Source: CAYJIL01 sp964370235 (GTDB taxonomy: Bacteria > Bacteroidota > Bacteroidia > Bacteroidales > Rikenellaceae). From it: a DNA stretch of 22,682 nt. A program made the position numbers and the translations under genes. Location: the NCBI GenBank assembly GCA_964370235.1, contig CAYJIL010000036.1, positions 1 through 22,682 of the forward strand, in the 5' to 3' direction. Shown here piece after piece: positions 1 to 7,322 of the stretch (its first letter is position 1; each line of letters begins with the position of its first letter). Below the pieces are notes generated by a model, which was given only the letters and a program-made list of their open reading frames with translations, had not been told where the DNA came from and ran no database searches.

Positions 1-56
1 AATCTCAAAATCTGAAAAATAACAAAAAATCAGCTATTTTTTACCACATTACCTTC

Positions 57-98
57 CAAAAATAGGGATTTGTGTGACATGCACTACAAATCCCTATT
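57..98 (-). terminator. Intrinsic terminator of the GH20 gene
   Basis: A 13-bp perfect stem pairs AATAGGGATTTGT (61-73) with ACAAATCCCTATT (86-98), with a 12-nt loop. Read on the minus strand, the stem is followed by a short T run (AAAA at 57-60 on the plus strand). It lies about 40 nt past the stop of the minus-strand hexosaminidase gene. Between the stem and that stop there is only AT-rich sequence. Confidence 0.7.
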
Positions 99-138
99 CA
101 AAAGGTTATATCTTGAGCTATCTTCTAGCTATTGAGTT

Positions 139-1743
139 CTATTTCTTTTCGGGCTCAACTACGTTATCGGGAGCAAAGTGAATACCCTTGCTCTTCCAAC
201 GCTCCTGAAGCTCGGGTAGTGCCTCACGAAAACGCTCGTAGTTCTTGCGGTCAAGCTCGCTCCAACCCACCTCGGCATAAGCTGCAATGCGTGGGAATAC
301 CATAAAGTGCATCTCGCCTCTAGTTGGAATCCACTCGCTCCACATTTGGCAACCACTACCAATTACATTGTCGTGGTACTCCTCTGGCAAACCCTCTGGA
401 ATTGGGTTAAAGGCATATGCTCGTGATAGAGGAATTTGCTGATAGTTGTAATCTAGGTAGGTGTCAAAGTGATTTGAGTTTACTAGAGTAAAGTTATTCT
501 CGGCAGCCTCTTTAGCAATATTTAGATCACCCTTCCAAAAGTGTATAACACTGTTTGGTGCAAGATCCAACTTATCATCAGATGGTTTAGTATCTACCTG
601 ATATTCGTGTAGGTTATGCCCAAGAATCTCGTTCCAACCCATCATACGGCGACCTTTACTTTCGATATATTGCGATATTTTGTTTGTAAAGTCAACTTGC
701 AGATGTGCATATGATTTGATGTCATTATCTTTCATATATTTTTGGATGGCTGGTGAGTTCTCCCAGTGTGTGTAGCGCACTTCGTCACCACCAATGTGTA
801 TTACCTTTGATGGGAATAGCTCCATTACCTCGTCTAGTACGTCGGTCAAAAAGTCAAAAACCTTTGGATCCGAAACATCATACACATCGGCACTCACACC
901 AAAAGTTACAGGCACGTCGATAGGTTTTTTAACAGTTCCTAGCCATGGGTAAGCTGCAATAGCTGCGCAAGAGTGACCCGGCATTTCGATTTCGGGTATG
1001 ATAGTAATGTGGCGATCTGCCGCATACTGCACAATCTCTTTAATTTGCTCTTGTGTGTAGAAACCCTCGTGTGGCTCGCCAGACTGCATAGGGCTCTGCC
1101 ATTTTAGTGGGCCCACTTGTGTGCTTGTGCGCTTTGCACCCACCTCGGTTAGCAGAGGATATTTCTTTATCTCGACTCTCCAGCCTTGGTCATCTATCAA
1201 GTGCCAGTGAAACACGTTCATCTTAAGGTGTGCCATTTCGTCTAGCATCATCTTCACTTCGTCCATGCCTTTAAAATGACGTGCCTCGTCTAGCATCCAA
1301 GCTCTCCACTCAAATCGAGGTTGATCTTCAATCTCGACTTGTTGTGCGCTCATATCGCCCGACTCCTTAAAGTCGATTAGCTGTATAAGGCTCTGCACAC
1401 CATAAAACCATCCAGTATTCGATGAGGCTGCAATCTTTACGCCATCGCCATCGATGCTTAGCTCGTATGCCTCAGAGGGTAACGATTTTTTCTCGATGAA
1501 CATAACTTCGGCTTTGCCATTAACAAGGCTAGCTTGCTCGCCATAGCTTTTGGCTAGCTCCTGGGCAAGATATGTTGCAGTTGATTTACTTTTGCTGTCA
1601 GAGGCAATCTCGATAGATTTGCCAAAATCGAACGTCCCGCTCTTTTGCTCTAGCTTTGCAGGATATGGGATTATGTTAGTGGCCATAAGGGCTGGGCTTG
1701 CTGCTAGCATTAGCGCAAGAGCCAAGATTTTTTTTCTATTCAT
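139..1743 (-). CDS. Secreted beta-N-acetylhexosaminidase (GH20)
   Basis: This 534-residue enzyme removes terminal non-reducing GlcNAc or GalNAc from glycans or glycoconjugates, probably in the periplasm or at the surface. Residues 1-21 form a signal peptide (MNRKK, hydrophobic core, ALMA). A GH20 N-terminal domain runs from about residue 24 to 140 and the TIM barrel follows from about 143 (PRFEWRAWMLDEARHF). The catalytic pair is D320-E321 in HIGGDE. Other barrel landmarks are FHWHLIDDQGW (178-188) and PEIEMPGH (250-257). A tryptophan-rich MWSEWIP segment lies near the C-terminus. Length is normal for a two-domain GH20. A TATATTTG promoter box lies about 26 nt upstream of the ATG and a hairpin terminator follows, so it is a single-gene transcription unit. 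The family call is firm; the exact substrate (mucin, N-glycan or chitobiose) cannot be read from the sequence. Confidence 0.95.
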   Translation of the reverse strand: MNRKKILALALMLAASPALMATNIIPYPAKLEQKSGTFDFGKSIEIASDSKSKSTATYLAQELAKSYGEQASLVNGKAEVMFIEKKSLPSEAYELSIDGDGVKIAASSNTGWFYGVQSLIQLIDFKESGDMSAQQVEIEDQPRFEWRAWMLDEARHFKGMDEVKMMLDEMAHLKMNVFHWHLIDDQGWRVEIKKYPLLTEVGAKRTSTQVGPLKWQSPMQSGEPHEGFYTQEQIKEIVQYAADRHITIIPEIEMPGHSCAAIAAYPWLGTVKKPIDVPVTFGVSADVYDVSDPKVFDFLTDVLDEVMELFPSKVIHIGGDEVRYTHWENSPAIQKYMKDNDIKSYAHLQVDFTNKISQYIESKGRRMMGWNEILGHNLHEYQVDTKPSDDKLDLAPNSVIHFWKGDLNIAKEAAENNFTLVNSNHFDTYLDYNYQQIPLSRAYAFNPIPEGLPEEYHDNVIGSGCQMWSEWIPTRGEMHFMVFPRIAAYAEVGWSELDRKNYERFREALPELQERWKSKGIHFAPDNVVEPEKK

Positions 1744-1768
1744 ATTGTTAGTTTAGTTAGGTCGATTA

Positions 1769-1798
1769 CAAATATATGAAAATAATTGCATATAGCAA
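1769..1798 (-). promoter_or_regulatory. Bacteroidota-type promoter for the GH20 gene
   Basis: On the minus strand TTG (plus CAA at 1796-1798) is separated by 19 nt from TATATTTG (plus CAAATATA at 1769-1776). This is an exact match to the Bacteroidetes TTG-N19-TAnnTTTG pattern. It predicts a 5' leader of about 20 nt before the ATG at 1743. Confidence 0.72.
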
Positions 1799-1871
1799 GC
1801 CGTAATTTATAGTCATAATTAAAATCGAAGGCTCAATTAAGCCAAAAAGTGCAGCGGTTGGGCAATTTTTT

Positions 1872-1900
1872 TTGTAGCTCCCATTTTTATATTATCTTTA
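1872..1900 (+). promoter_or_regulatory. Probable promoter for the dehydrogenase/phosphoesterase pair
   Basis: TTG (1872-1874) is followed after 18 nt by TATCTTTA (1893-1900), seven of eight positions of TAnnTTTG counting the free ones. It faces away from the GH20 promoter in the same divergent gap and predicts a leader of about 35 nt. Confidence 0.5.
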
Positions 1901-1942
1901 CCCCAATACCCCCAAGGGTATTATAACCTAAACAGTAATAGT

Positions 1943-2821
1943 ATGAGAATTTTAATAATAGGAGGCACCGGTAGACTAGGGCAAATGCTACGTGCACGAT
2001 TGGCTGGATATGAAGTTACTACACTATCTAGGCGCGAGATTGGTAATATCGATTCGCACATTAGTGCCGATGTGCTCACTTTTGAGGATTACACGGGCTA
2101 CGATGTGGTTGTGAATTGTGCAGCAATGAAAGATGTTGCCAAATGCCAAGAGCAGGTTGAGGAGTGTGTTCAAATAAACTTTATGGGAGTGATGGCTTCG
2201 CTAAAGGCTGCTCAAAAATGTGGTGTAGGGCGATATATATACATCTCTACCGATATGGCTGCCGATGTCGAAAGCGTGTATGGTGCTTCAAAAATGCTTG
2301 CCGATCAGCTAGTAGTGAATAGTGCACAAGATGGGCAAATGCAAACAGCAGTTATTAGGCTAGGTAATATAATAGCACGCGAGGGGTCTATATTTACGAT
2401 CCTAGCTAGCAAAGGCAAAGAGCTAGGTTATATTCCCATTACAGACAGCGCAATGACCCGTTTTTTGATGAGGGATAGCGAGTGTGCCGATTTTGTAATA
2501 GATGCTATTTTGCGCCCCAATGTTTGTGGCGAAATTTATGCACCACGCTGCAAGGCATATCGCATTGGCGATGTGGCAGCGGCTGTTGCTCCACAGCTAG
2601 AGCAGCGCATAGTTGGTTTGCGAGCTGGCGATGCGTTGTCGGTAACTATGGTTGCACAGCGCGAAGTATCTCGCACACAAATTGTGGGTGACTGCTACGT
2701 AATACATCCACAGTGGGCAGGGCGTAACTTTGGCGATGTTAAAGCCCCAGTAAACTCTGCAAACAACTTCTCGTATGCAACAATCGAGGAGCTAACAAAG
2801 TTATATAATACATTGATATAA
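1943..2821 (+). CDS. PseB/FlaA1-like extended short-chain dehydrogenase (nucleotide-sugar type)
   Basis: This 292-residue cytosolic protein has an NAD(P)-binding Rossmann fold with GGTGRLG at residues 7-13. The segments CVQINFMGVMASLKAA (75-90), YISTDMA (100-106), VYGASK (112-117, giving Y113 and K117) and ITDSAMTRF (166-174) match the PseB/FlaA1/CapD group, which converts UDP-GlcNAc to 4-keto-6-deoxy sugars. RmlD-type reductases are the next alternative. One oddity is that PseB enzymes carry STDK, whereas this protein has STDM; the family's active-site lysine is therefore absent at 105, so the reaction may differ or be lost. The ATG at 1943 begins directly with the Rossmann strand MRILIIGG. 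The metallophosphoesterase gene starts 7 nt after its stop, so the two are probably co-transcribed. There are no other polysaccharide-synthesis genes nearby, so the pathway is not identified. Confidence 0.8.
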   Translation: MRILIIGGTGRLGQMLRARLAGYEVTTLSRREIGNIDSHISADVLTFEDYTGYDVVVNCAAMKDVAKCQEQVEECVQINFMGVMASLKAAQKCGVGRYIYISTDMAADVESVYGASKMLADQLVVNSAQDGQMQTAVIRLGNIIAREGSIFTILASKGKELGYIPITDSAMTRFLMRDSECADFVIDAILRPNVCGEIYAPRCKAYRIGDVAAAVAPQLEQRIVGLRAGDALSVTMVAQREVSRTQIVGDCYVIHPQWAGRNFGDVKAPVNSANNFSYATIEELTKLYNTLI

Positions 2822-2828
2822 AAATAAA

Positions 2829-3932
2829 ATGAGGCAAATAGTTCCAATAATCTTTTTTACAGTCGTAGGACTTGCAGTTTACTACCTTTCTCGTCGTATT
2901 GCATGGGCTTTTAAGCTAAGCCCAAAGCTAACATTTGCAGTTGTGGCAGCTATTGTTACGCTGGTAATGGTTACCATGTCGGTAATTATGCGATCTAATT
3001 CAACAAGCACACTCAGCCATATATTGTTTAGCTTTTCGGCAATATCGCTAGGTGTATTCGCTTTGACGATAGGTATATTTTTGGTGGTAGATGCAGTACA
3101 GCTATTTGCTAAATTTAAATCTCGCAACTTTGGTTATATTGCTGTTGGCCTTTCGGTTTTGGCAAGTGTATATGCTTTGTGGAATGCACAAAACACAAAG
3201 TTGTACAACATAGATATAAAGCTCCCAAACCTAGTGCAACCACTTAGAATAGCACAATTTTCGGACATTCACATTGGTCACTTTTGGGGCAAGCGAACAG
3301 TCGATAAACTGGTGCGCTTGGTCGAGCACGAAAATCTTGATGCCATAGTAATTACGGGCGATATGTTCGATGGTAGGGTAAGGTTAAACGAAGATGCAAT
3401 TGAGCCGCTAAAGCGTTTGAGTGCACCCATATATTTTGTAGAGGGTAACCACGATGGTGCTTCGGGTGCCGAGGATATAAAAAGTTTGCTTAGACGCAAC
3501 GGAATAACCGTTTTGCAAGATAGTATTGCTAATGTTAAAGACTTGCAAATAGTAGGTCTAAAGTATATGCTGGCCGATATGCACACCGCAAACTCGATGC
3601 ATATCCCCCACAACAAAGGCACAATGCAGAGTGTTCTTCCAACGCTCGACATAGATTCAACACGTGCATCTATTCTCTTGCACCACAACCCAGTAGGTTT
3701 GCAGTATGCTGCCAAAGAGGGCATTGGGCTATATTTGGCAGGACACACACACGCAGGACAAATGTTCCCCTCGACAATACTTGCTCATTTTTTGTTTGAG
3801 TATAACAAGGGTCTATATCGCTTTAACGATTCAACCCAAATTTATGTATCGCAGGGTAGCGGAACTTTTGGCCCTCCAATGCGATTGGGTACACATAGCG
3901 AGGTTACAATTTTTAACTTTACAAAGCAATAA
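2829..3932 (+). CDS. Membrane-anchored metallophosphoesterase (YkuE/YaeI-like)
   Basis: This 367-residue protein is a calcineurin-like phosphoesterase with a dinuclear metal site. About four hydrophobic segments (roughly 4-22, 35-55, 67-93 and 100-118) precede the catalytic domain, which begins near residue 138. Metal ligands follow the family order: DIH (D146, H148), GD (D178), GNHD (N207, H208, D209), HH (285-286) and GHTHAGQ (305-311). The related YkuE/YaeI enzymes act on phosphodiester or pyrophosphate bonds such as UDP-sugar or lipid substrates; the substrate here is unknown. The multi-pass N-terminus is typical of Bacteroidota members. Pairing with a nucleotide-sugar-type dehydrogenase 7 nt upstream hints at envelope sugar or lipid metabolism, which is inference. 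Family assignment is firm. Confidence 0.9.
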   Translation: MRQIVPIIFFTVVGLAVYYLSRRIAWAFKLSPKLTFAVVAAIVTLVMVTMSVIMRSNSTSTLSHILFSFSAISLGVFALTIGIFLVVDAVQLFAKFKSRNFGYIAVGLSVLASVYALWNAQNTKLYNIDIKLPNLVQPLRIAQFSDIHIGHFWGKRTVDKLVRLVEHENLDAIVITGDMFDGRVRLNEDAIEPLKRLSAPIYFVEGNHDGASGAEDIKSLLRRNGITVLQDSIANVKDLQIVGLKYMLADMHTANSMHIPHNKGTMQSVLPTLDIDSTRASILLHHNPVGLQYAAKEGIGLYLAGHTHAGQMFPSTILAHFLFEYNKGLYRFNDSTQIYVSQGSGTFGPPMRLGTHSEVTIFNFTKQ

Positions 3933-3948
3933 ATAGCCATAATATGGT

Positions 3949-3962
3949 ATGTTAATTAACAT
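3949..3962. promoter_or_regulatory. Candidate operator: perfect 14-bp palindrome ATGTTAATTAACAT
   Basis: ATGTTAATTAACAT reads identically on both strands. It covers the place where the -33 element would fall for the TACCTTTG box at 3973-3980. A wider inverted pair, GGTATG (3946-3951) and CATACC (3971-3976), flanks it. Its half-site resembles the ATGTTA of Zur-type boxes in Proteobacteria, but the spacing differs, so the regulator is not identified. Confidence 0.4.
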
Positions 3963-3972
3963 TTTTTTGGCA

Positions 3973-3980
3973 TACCTTTG
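3973..3980 (+). promoter_or_regulatory. Possible -7 box of the metal-uptake operon
   Basis: TACCTTTG matches TAnnTTTG exactly, but no good TTG lies at the usual -33 distance, as might occur at an activator- or repressor-controlled promoter. Transcription would start near 3987, leaving only a very short leader before the ATGs at 3993 and 3996. Confidence 0.38.
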
Positions 3981-3992
3981 TGGCGTATTATT

Positions 3993-4367
3993 ATGATGAA
4001 TCTACCAATAAGCATTAAAGATAGGTTGCTATCTTCGGTTTTGCTACTAGCAATATTAACACTGCTAGTTGGTAGATCTGTGCATGTTTTTACGCACGAT
4101 AACACAACAGAACACTCCTTGCATAGTTGCTGCACATCTGAGCAGCACGATGAGCAATCTGGCGAGCCTGCCTCACAAAACAAAACAAGCGAACATAGCT
4201 GCCCAATATGCGACTATGTAGTTTCTAAGTTTGTTGTAAGCAATTTTACATTTCTCGACTTTTATACACAAATGCTATCGCCCATCTTTGTGGGCTATAT
4301 GAATAGCGAATATAATATTTCTATGGCTGTGGGCAATTCTCGTGCCCCGCCCTATGCTATCTCTTAG
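3993..4367 (+). CDS. Small Cys/His-rich membrane protein, DUF2946-like organisation
   Basis: About 124 residues. A TTG at 3978 in frame could extend it, but that TTG is inside a likely -7 promoter box, so I start at the ATG at 3993 (3996 is equally possible). The protein has one N-terminal hydrophobic helix (about 11-30). Next comes HVFTH (31-35) and a polar stretch rich in His and Cys (H41, H44, C46, C47, H52, H68), then CPIC (70-73), a second partly hydrophobic region, and a C-terminal RAPP (117-120). Small proteins of this layout, with an HxxxH or Cys/His loop, a CPxC and a terminal R(A/G)PP, sit beside metal-type TonB receptors in many Bacteroidota and resemble DUF2946 of Proteobacteria. 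I infer a role in metal handling (zinc or copper). The TonB receptor begins 96 nt downstream. The exact function is unknown. Confidence 0.65.
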   Translation: MMNLPISIKDRLLSSVLLLAILTLLVGRSVHVFTHDNTTEHSLHSCCTSEQHDEQSGEPASQNKTSEHSCPICDYVVSKFVVSNFTFLDFYTQMLSPIFVGYMNSEYNISMAVGNSRAPPYAIS

Positions 4368-4371
4368 CTTG

Positions 4372-4412
4372 TAATGCCTTAGTCTAGTGATCTTTTATGG
4401 GCATTAATTTTT
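4372..4412 (+). terminator. Weak hairpin with T run between the small protein and the receptor
   Basis: TAATGCC (4372-4378) can pair with GGCATTA (4400-4406) across a loop of about 21 nt, and a T run follows immediately (about 4408-4413). It could be a partial terminator or attenuator that lowers receptor expression relative to the small protein. The stem is short and the loop long, so this is tentative. Confidence 0.3.
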
Positions 4413-4463
4413 TGTGTTTGGGGCTTATGCTCTAGACATTCATCTACACATACATATACAAAA

Positions 4464-6620
4464 ATGAGATTTACAATTATTGGGTGCTTGCTATTGCTGG
4501 CTCCTGTTGCGATTGTGGCTCAAACTCATGATTCTATCTCTAACATATCTGTAAACGAGGTGGTGGTAACTGCTAATGCACAAACTCGCCAAAAACGAGA
4601 GAGTGCACTGCCTATCGAGAGTGTCGATTTGCAAAAGTATCAATCGCTATTTACGGGTAATTTAATGGGTAGTTTGGACGCCATTGCAGGTGTTCAATCA
4701 ATGAGTGTGGGTTCTGGCTTTTCTAAACCTATGATTAGAGGCATGGGTTTCAATCGAGTGAGCGTTGTTGAGAATGGCGTAAAGCAAGAGGGGCAACAGT
4801 GGGGTGCCGATCATGGTTTAGAGATTGACGCATTTAATGTCGAACGAGTGAATATACGCAAGGGCCCCTCTTCGCTACTCTTTGGTGGCGATGCAATGGG
4901 AGGAGTGGTAGAGATACTTGCACCTACGCCCTTTGTGGGTGATGGTGTAAAGGGTTCGGTCGACCTTTTAACACGCAGCGTGAATGGTTTGGCAGGTGCT
5001 TCGCTAATGCTATCGGCTAAACGAGGCAGATGGTTTGCCAAGGCTCGTTATTCGGAGCAGCATTTTGGCGACTTTAAAGTGCCAACCGATACGGTTGTTT
5101 ACTTAACCCAAAAGCTACCACTAAGCTCGGGCAGGCTCAATAATACAGCAGGCCGAGAGCGAGGAGCAAATCTGTTTTTGCGCTATGGTGCTTCTAGGTT
5201 TTCTACAGCCCTATCGCTGAGCAACTCCTACCAAAAGGTGGGATTTTTTGCCGCCGCTCATGGTGTGCCCGACCCCTCAAAGCTAGAGGACGATGGCGAT
5301 AGTCGTGACATCGACTTGCCATACAGCTTTGTAAATCACTTTAAGGCGATTTTAACCACAAAATATTTTTGGGATAGAGTATCGCTAACGTGGGATTTGG
5401 GCTACCAAAACAACCATCGTGAAGAGTGGAGTGCTTTTCATTCGCACTATGGCACACAAACACCACCTACTATCGACCCCGATAGAGAGCTTGCATTCTA
5501 TCTCGATACATATAGTTCGACACTAAGAACCACCTTTAACCACTCCTCTAGTTTAGAGAGTTCGGTGAGTTGGGATGTTCAGTATCAAGATAATAGTATC
5601 GATGGCTATTCGTTTTTATTACCTGCCTATGAGCGTTTAACTTCGGGTTTGGCGTGGGTGAGTAGCTATCGTCCTAGCTCTAGTTTTTTGTTAACGGCAG
5701 GTGTGCGCTACGATGTTGGAACAATAAATAGTAGCGAATATATAGACGAGCATCTGGCTACCTATCTGCAACAAATGGGGTATGACGAAAGCCAAGTCAA
5801 CGAGTACAAGGTGCGAAGTTATGCACTCGATCGTACATTTGGCGACTATTCTCTTTCGTTAGGGGCGGTGTGGCAGCTCGATGAGAGCTCGCAGCTTAGG
5901 GCTAATCTAGGGCGTAGTTATAGGCTACCATCGGTTAATGAACTTGCGGCCAATGGTGTGCATCATGGCTCGTTTAGGCACGAGCAAGGCGACCCAACTC
6001 TGTCTTCGGAACGAGGGTGGCAGCTCGATGTGGCGTATGATTATGTACATCCCAAGTTTTCGTTATCGCTTTCGCCATTTGCTAGCCTATATGAGAGTTA
6101 TATATACCTATCGCCATCGGGCAAGTGGTCACCGCTACCTCATGCAGGGCAAATATACAACTATCAGCAGAGTCAAGCACTCTTTGCGGGTGCCGAGTTA
6201 ACAGCCACGGTTCCCCTAGGGTGGAATATGCGCTATGAGCTAGGAGCCGAATATATTTATACCTATAACATAGACCAAGCTACTGCACTACCATTCTCGC
6301 CTCCTGCCTCTTTGCGCTCCCAACTATGGTGGAGCAAGGGCATTTGGGCATTCTCGGTAAATTGGGATGCTATTGCCTCACAAAATAGGGTAGCTCAGGG
6401 CGAAGACCCCACACCCGGTGCACAGCTTTTTGGCCTATCGGCACAAATCGATTTACCATCGATAAGTAAAGGAGCACAGCTAGGTGTGAGTGTCGATAAT
6501 ATTTTTAATACCAAATACCTAAATCATCTGAGCTTTTATCGCCAGATCGAAGTTCCCGAAATGGGACGTAACATTCAAATATCACTAAAAATACCTTTTA
6601 ATTTAATACACAATGAGTAA
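4464..6620 (+). CDS. TonB-dependent outer-membrane receptor, ZnuD-like, probable metal uptake
   Basis: This 718-residue outer-membrane transporter has a signal peptide (residues 1-20, ending VAQ) and a TonB-box-like NEVVVTA (31-37). A plug domain runs from about 46 to 152 (LDAIAGVQ, MIRGMGFNRV, KGPSSLLFGGDAMGGVVEI). A 22-strand-type barrel follows, ending ISLKIPF. It lacks the N-terminal carboxypeptidase-regulatory-like domain of SusC proteins and there is no SusD, so a glycan importer is unlikely. The plug segment DHGLEID and the C-terminal YLNHLS...GRN resemble zinc (ZnuD) and copper receptor families. The last six residues extend past the usual terminal Phe because the stop overlaps the next gene by 8 nt. 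It sits between a Cys/His-rich small protein and a His-rich lipoprotein, which supports a metal substrate. Zinc against copper or another metal cannot be settled here. Confidence 0.88.
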   Translation: MRFTIIGCLLLLAPVAIVAQTHDSISNISVNEVVVTANAQTRQKRESALPIESVDLQKYQSLFTGNLMGSLDAIAGVQSMSVGSGFSKPMIRGMGFNRVSVVENGVKQEGQQWGADHGLEIDAFNVERVNIRKGPSSLLFGGDAMGGVVEILAPTPFVGDGVKGSVDLLTRSVNGLAGASLMLSAKRGRWFAKARYSEQHFGDFKVPTDTVVYLTQKLPLSSGRLNNTAGRERGANLFLRYGASRFSTALSLSNSYQKVGFFAAAHGVPDPSKLEDDGDSRDIDLPYSFVNHFKAILTTKYFWDRVSLTWDLGYQNNHREEWSAFHSHYGTQTPPTIDPDRELAFYLDTYSSTLRTTFNHSSSLESSVSWDVQYQDNSIDGYSFLLPAYERLTSGLAWVSSYRPSSSFLLTAGVRYDVGTINSSEYIDEHLATYLQQMGYDESQVNEYKVRSYALDRTFGDYSLSLGAVWQLDESSQLRANLGRSYRLPSVNELAANGVHHGSFRHEQGDPTLSSERGWQLDVAYDYVHPKFSLSLSPFASLYESYIYLSPSGKWSPLPHAGQIYNYQQSQALFAGAELTATVPLGWNMRYELGAEYIYTYNIDQATALPFSPPASLRSQLWWSKGIWAFSVNWDAIASQNRVAQGEDPTPGAQLFGLSAQIDLPSISKGAQLGVSVDNIFNTKYLNHLSFYRQIEVPEMGRNIQISLKIPFNLIHNE

Positions 6621-7077
6621 AAAAGTAATTCTAGCAGCCATGGTGGTTGCAACAACATTTGTGGCTTGTGACAAAGAGAACGAATCTGATACAACAAAAC
6701 CTGTAATCGTGCTTGAGTCACCTGCCCAAGGTGCTACGCTCAAAGCAGGCGATGCTAGCGGTATTCACCTAGACATGGAGCTAAGTGACGATGTTGCGCT
6801 AGGTTCATACAAGATTGATATTCATAATGCCGATGATGACCATAGCCATGCTAGCCTATCGCTAAAGAGTACAGAGTCATTTGCCTTTAACAAGAGCTGG
6901 GACGATATTGCAGGGCAAAAAAATGCACATGTACACCAGCACGAAATTGTGATTCCAGCCGATGCCAAGCATGGTAAATATCACATGATTGTATATTGCA
7001 CAGACCAAGCTCGCAACGAGTCATACGTGGTGAGAGAGATATACATCTCAGACCACTCAGACACTACACATCACTAG
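6613..7077 (+). CDS. His-rich DUF4625-type lipoprotein, probable metal-binding partner of the receptor
   Basis: This 154-residue lipoprotein has a signal peptide and lipobox ending FVAC, with the acylated Cys at position 19. A single beta-sandwich-like domain follows (TKPVIVLESPAQG at 28-40), typical of DUF4625 proteins in Bacteroidota. Twelve of 154 residues are His, in clusters DDDHSHA (74-80), AHVHQHE (105-111), KHGKYH (119-124) and the terminal THH. This pattern suggests binding of zinc or copper. The ATG overlaps the receptor's stop by 8 nt, so translation is probably coupled. I infer a surface or periplasmic metal-capture protein that hands metal to the receptor. The DUF assignment is by recognition of the sequence pattern, not by search. 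Confidence 0.75.
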   Translation: MSKKVILAAMVVATTFVACDKENESDTTKPVIVLESPAQGATLKAGDASGIHLDMELSDDVALGSYKIDIHNADDDHSHASLSLKSTESFAFNKSWDDIAGQKNAHVHQHEIVIPADAKHGKYHMIVYCTDQARNESYVVREIYISDHSDTTHH

Positions 7078-7089
7078 TTTAGTTGTAGT

Positions 7090-7127
7090 AAATATGGTGT
7101 TTCGATTTAGTTCGAGACACCATATTT
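7090..7127 (+). terminator. Terminator of the metal-uptake operon
   Basis: A 16-bp stem (7090-7105 with 7112-7127) has one T-G wobble and a 6-nt loop, 12 nt after the lipoprotein stop. The downstream T run is weak. The stem core GGTGTTTCGA / TCGAGACACC is shared with the hairpins at 9955-10012 and 18316-18345. Confidence 0.7.
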
Positions 7128-7322
7128 GTTATATAGCTCTTTTTATCTCTTATGGTATAGTCGTATATTAATTATTTAGTAGTTTGGTTAATATTGTGAT
7201 TCTGTTAATAATGATGTGTGCTAGATTGAAAATATAAATTAATTTTTATAACTTAGCAGTCTCGATTAAACAGATGAAGCAGTTTGCTTTACTGACATAC
7301 TACAACTCAAACACTATTAATT

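Noticed and set aside
3278..3748. 156-codon minus-strand frame opposite the metallophosphoesterase
   Set aside because: The plus strand encodes a complete set of metallophosphoesterase motifs in the same stretch; the antisense frame shows no domain.
3978..3992. TTG start extending the small Cys/His-rich protein by five codons
   Set aside because: The TTG is part of a TACCTTTG box and sits ahead of two ATG codons; the extra residues add no conserved sequence.
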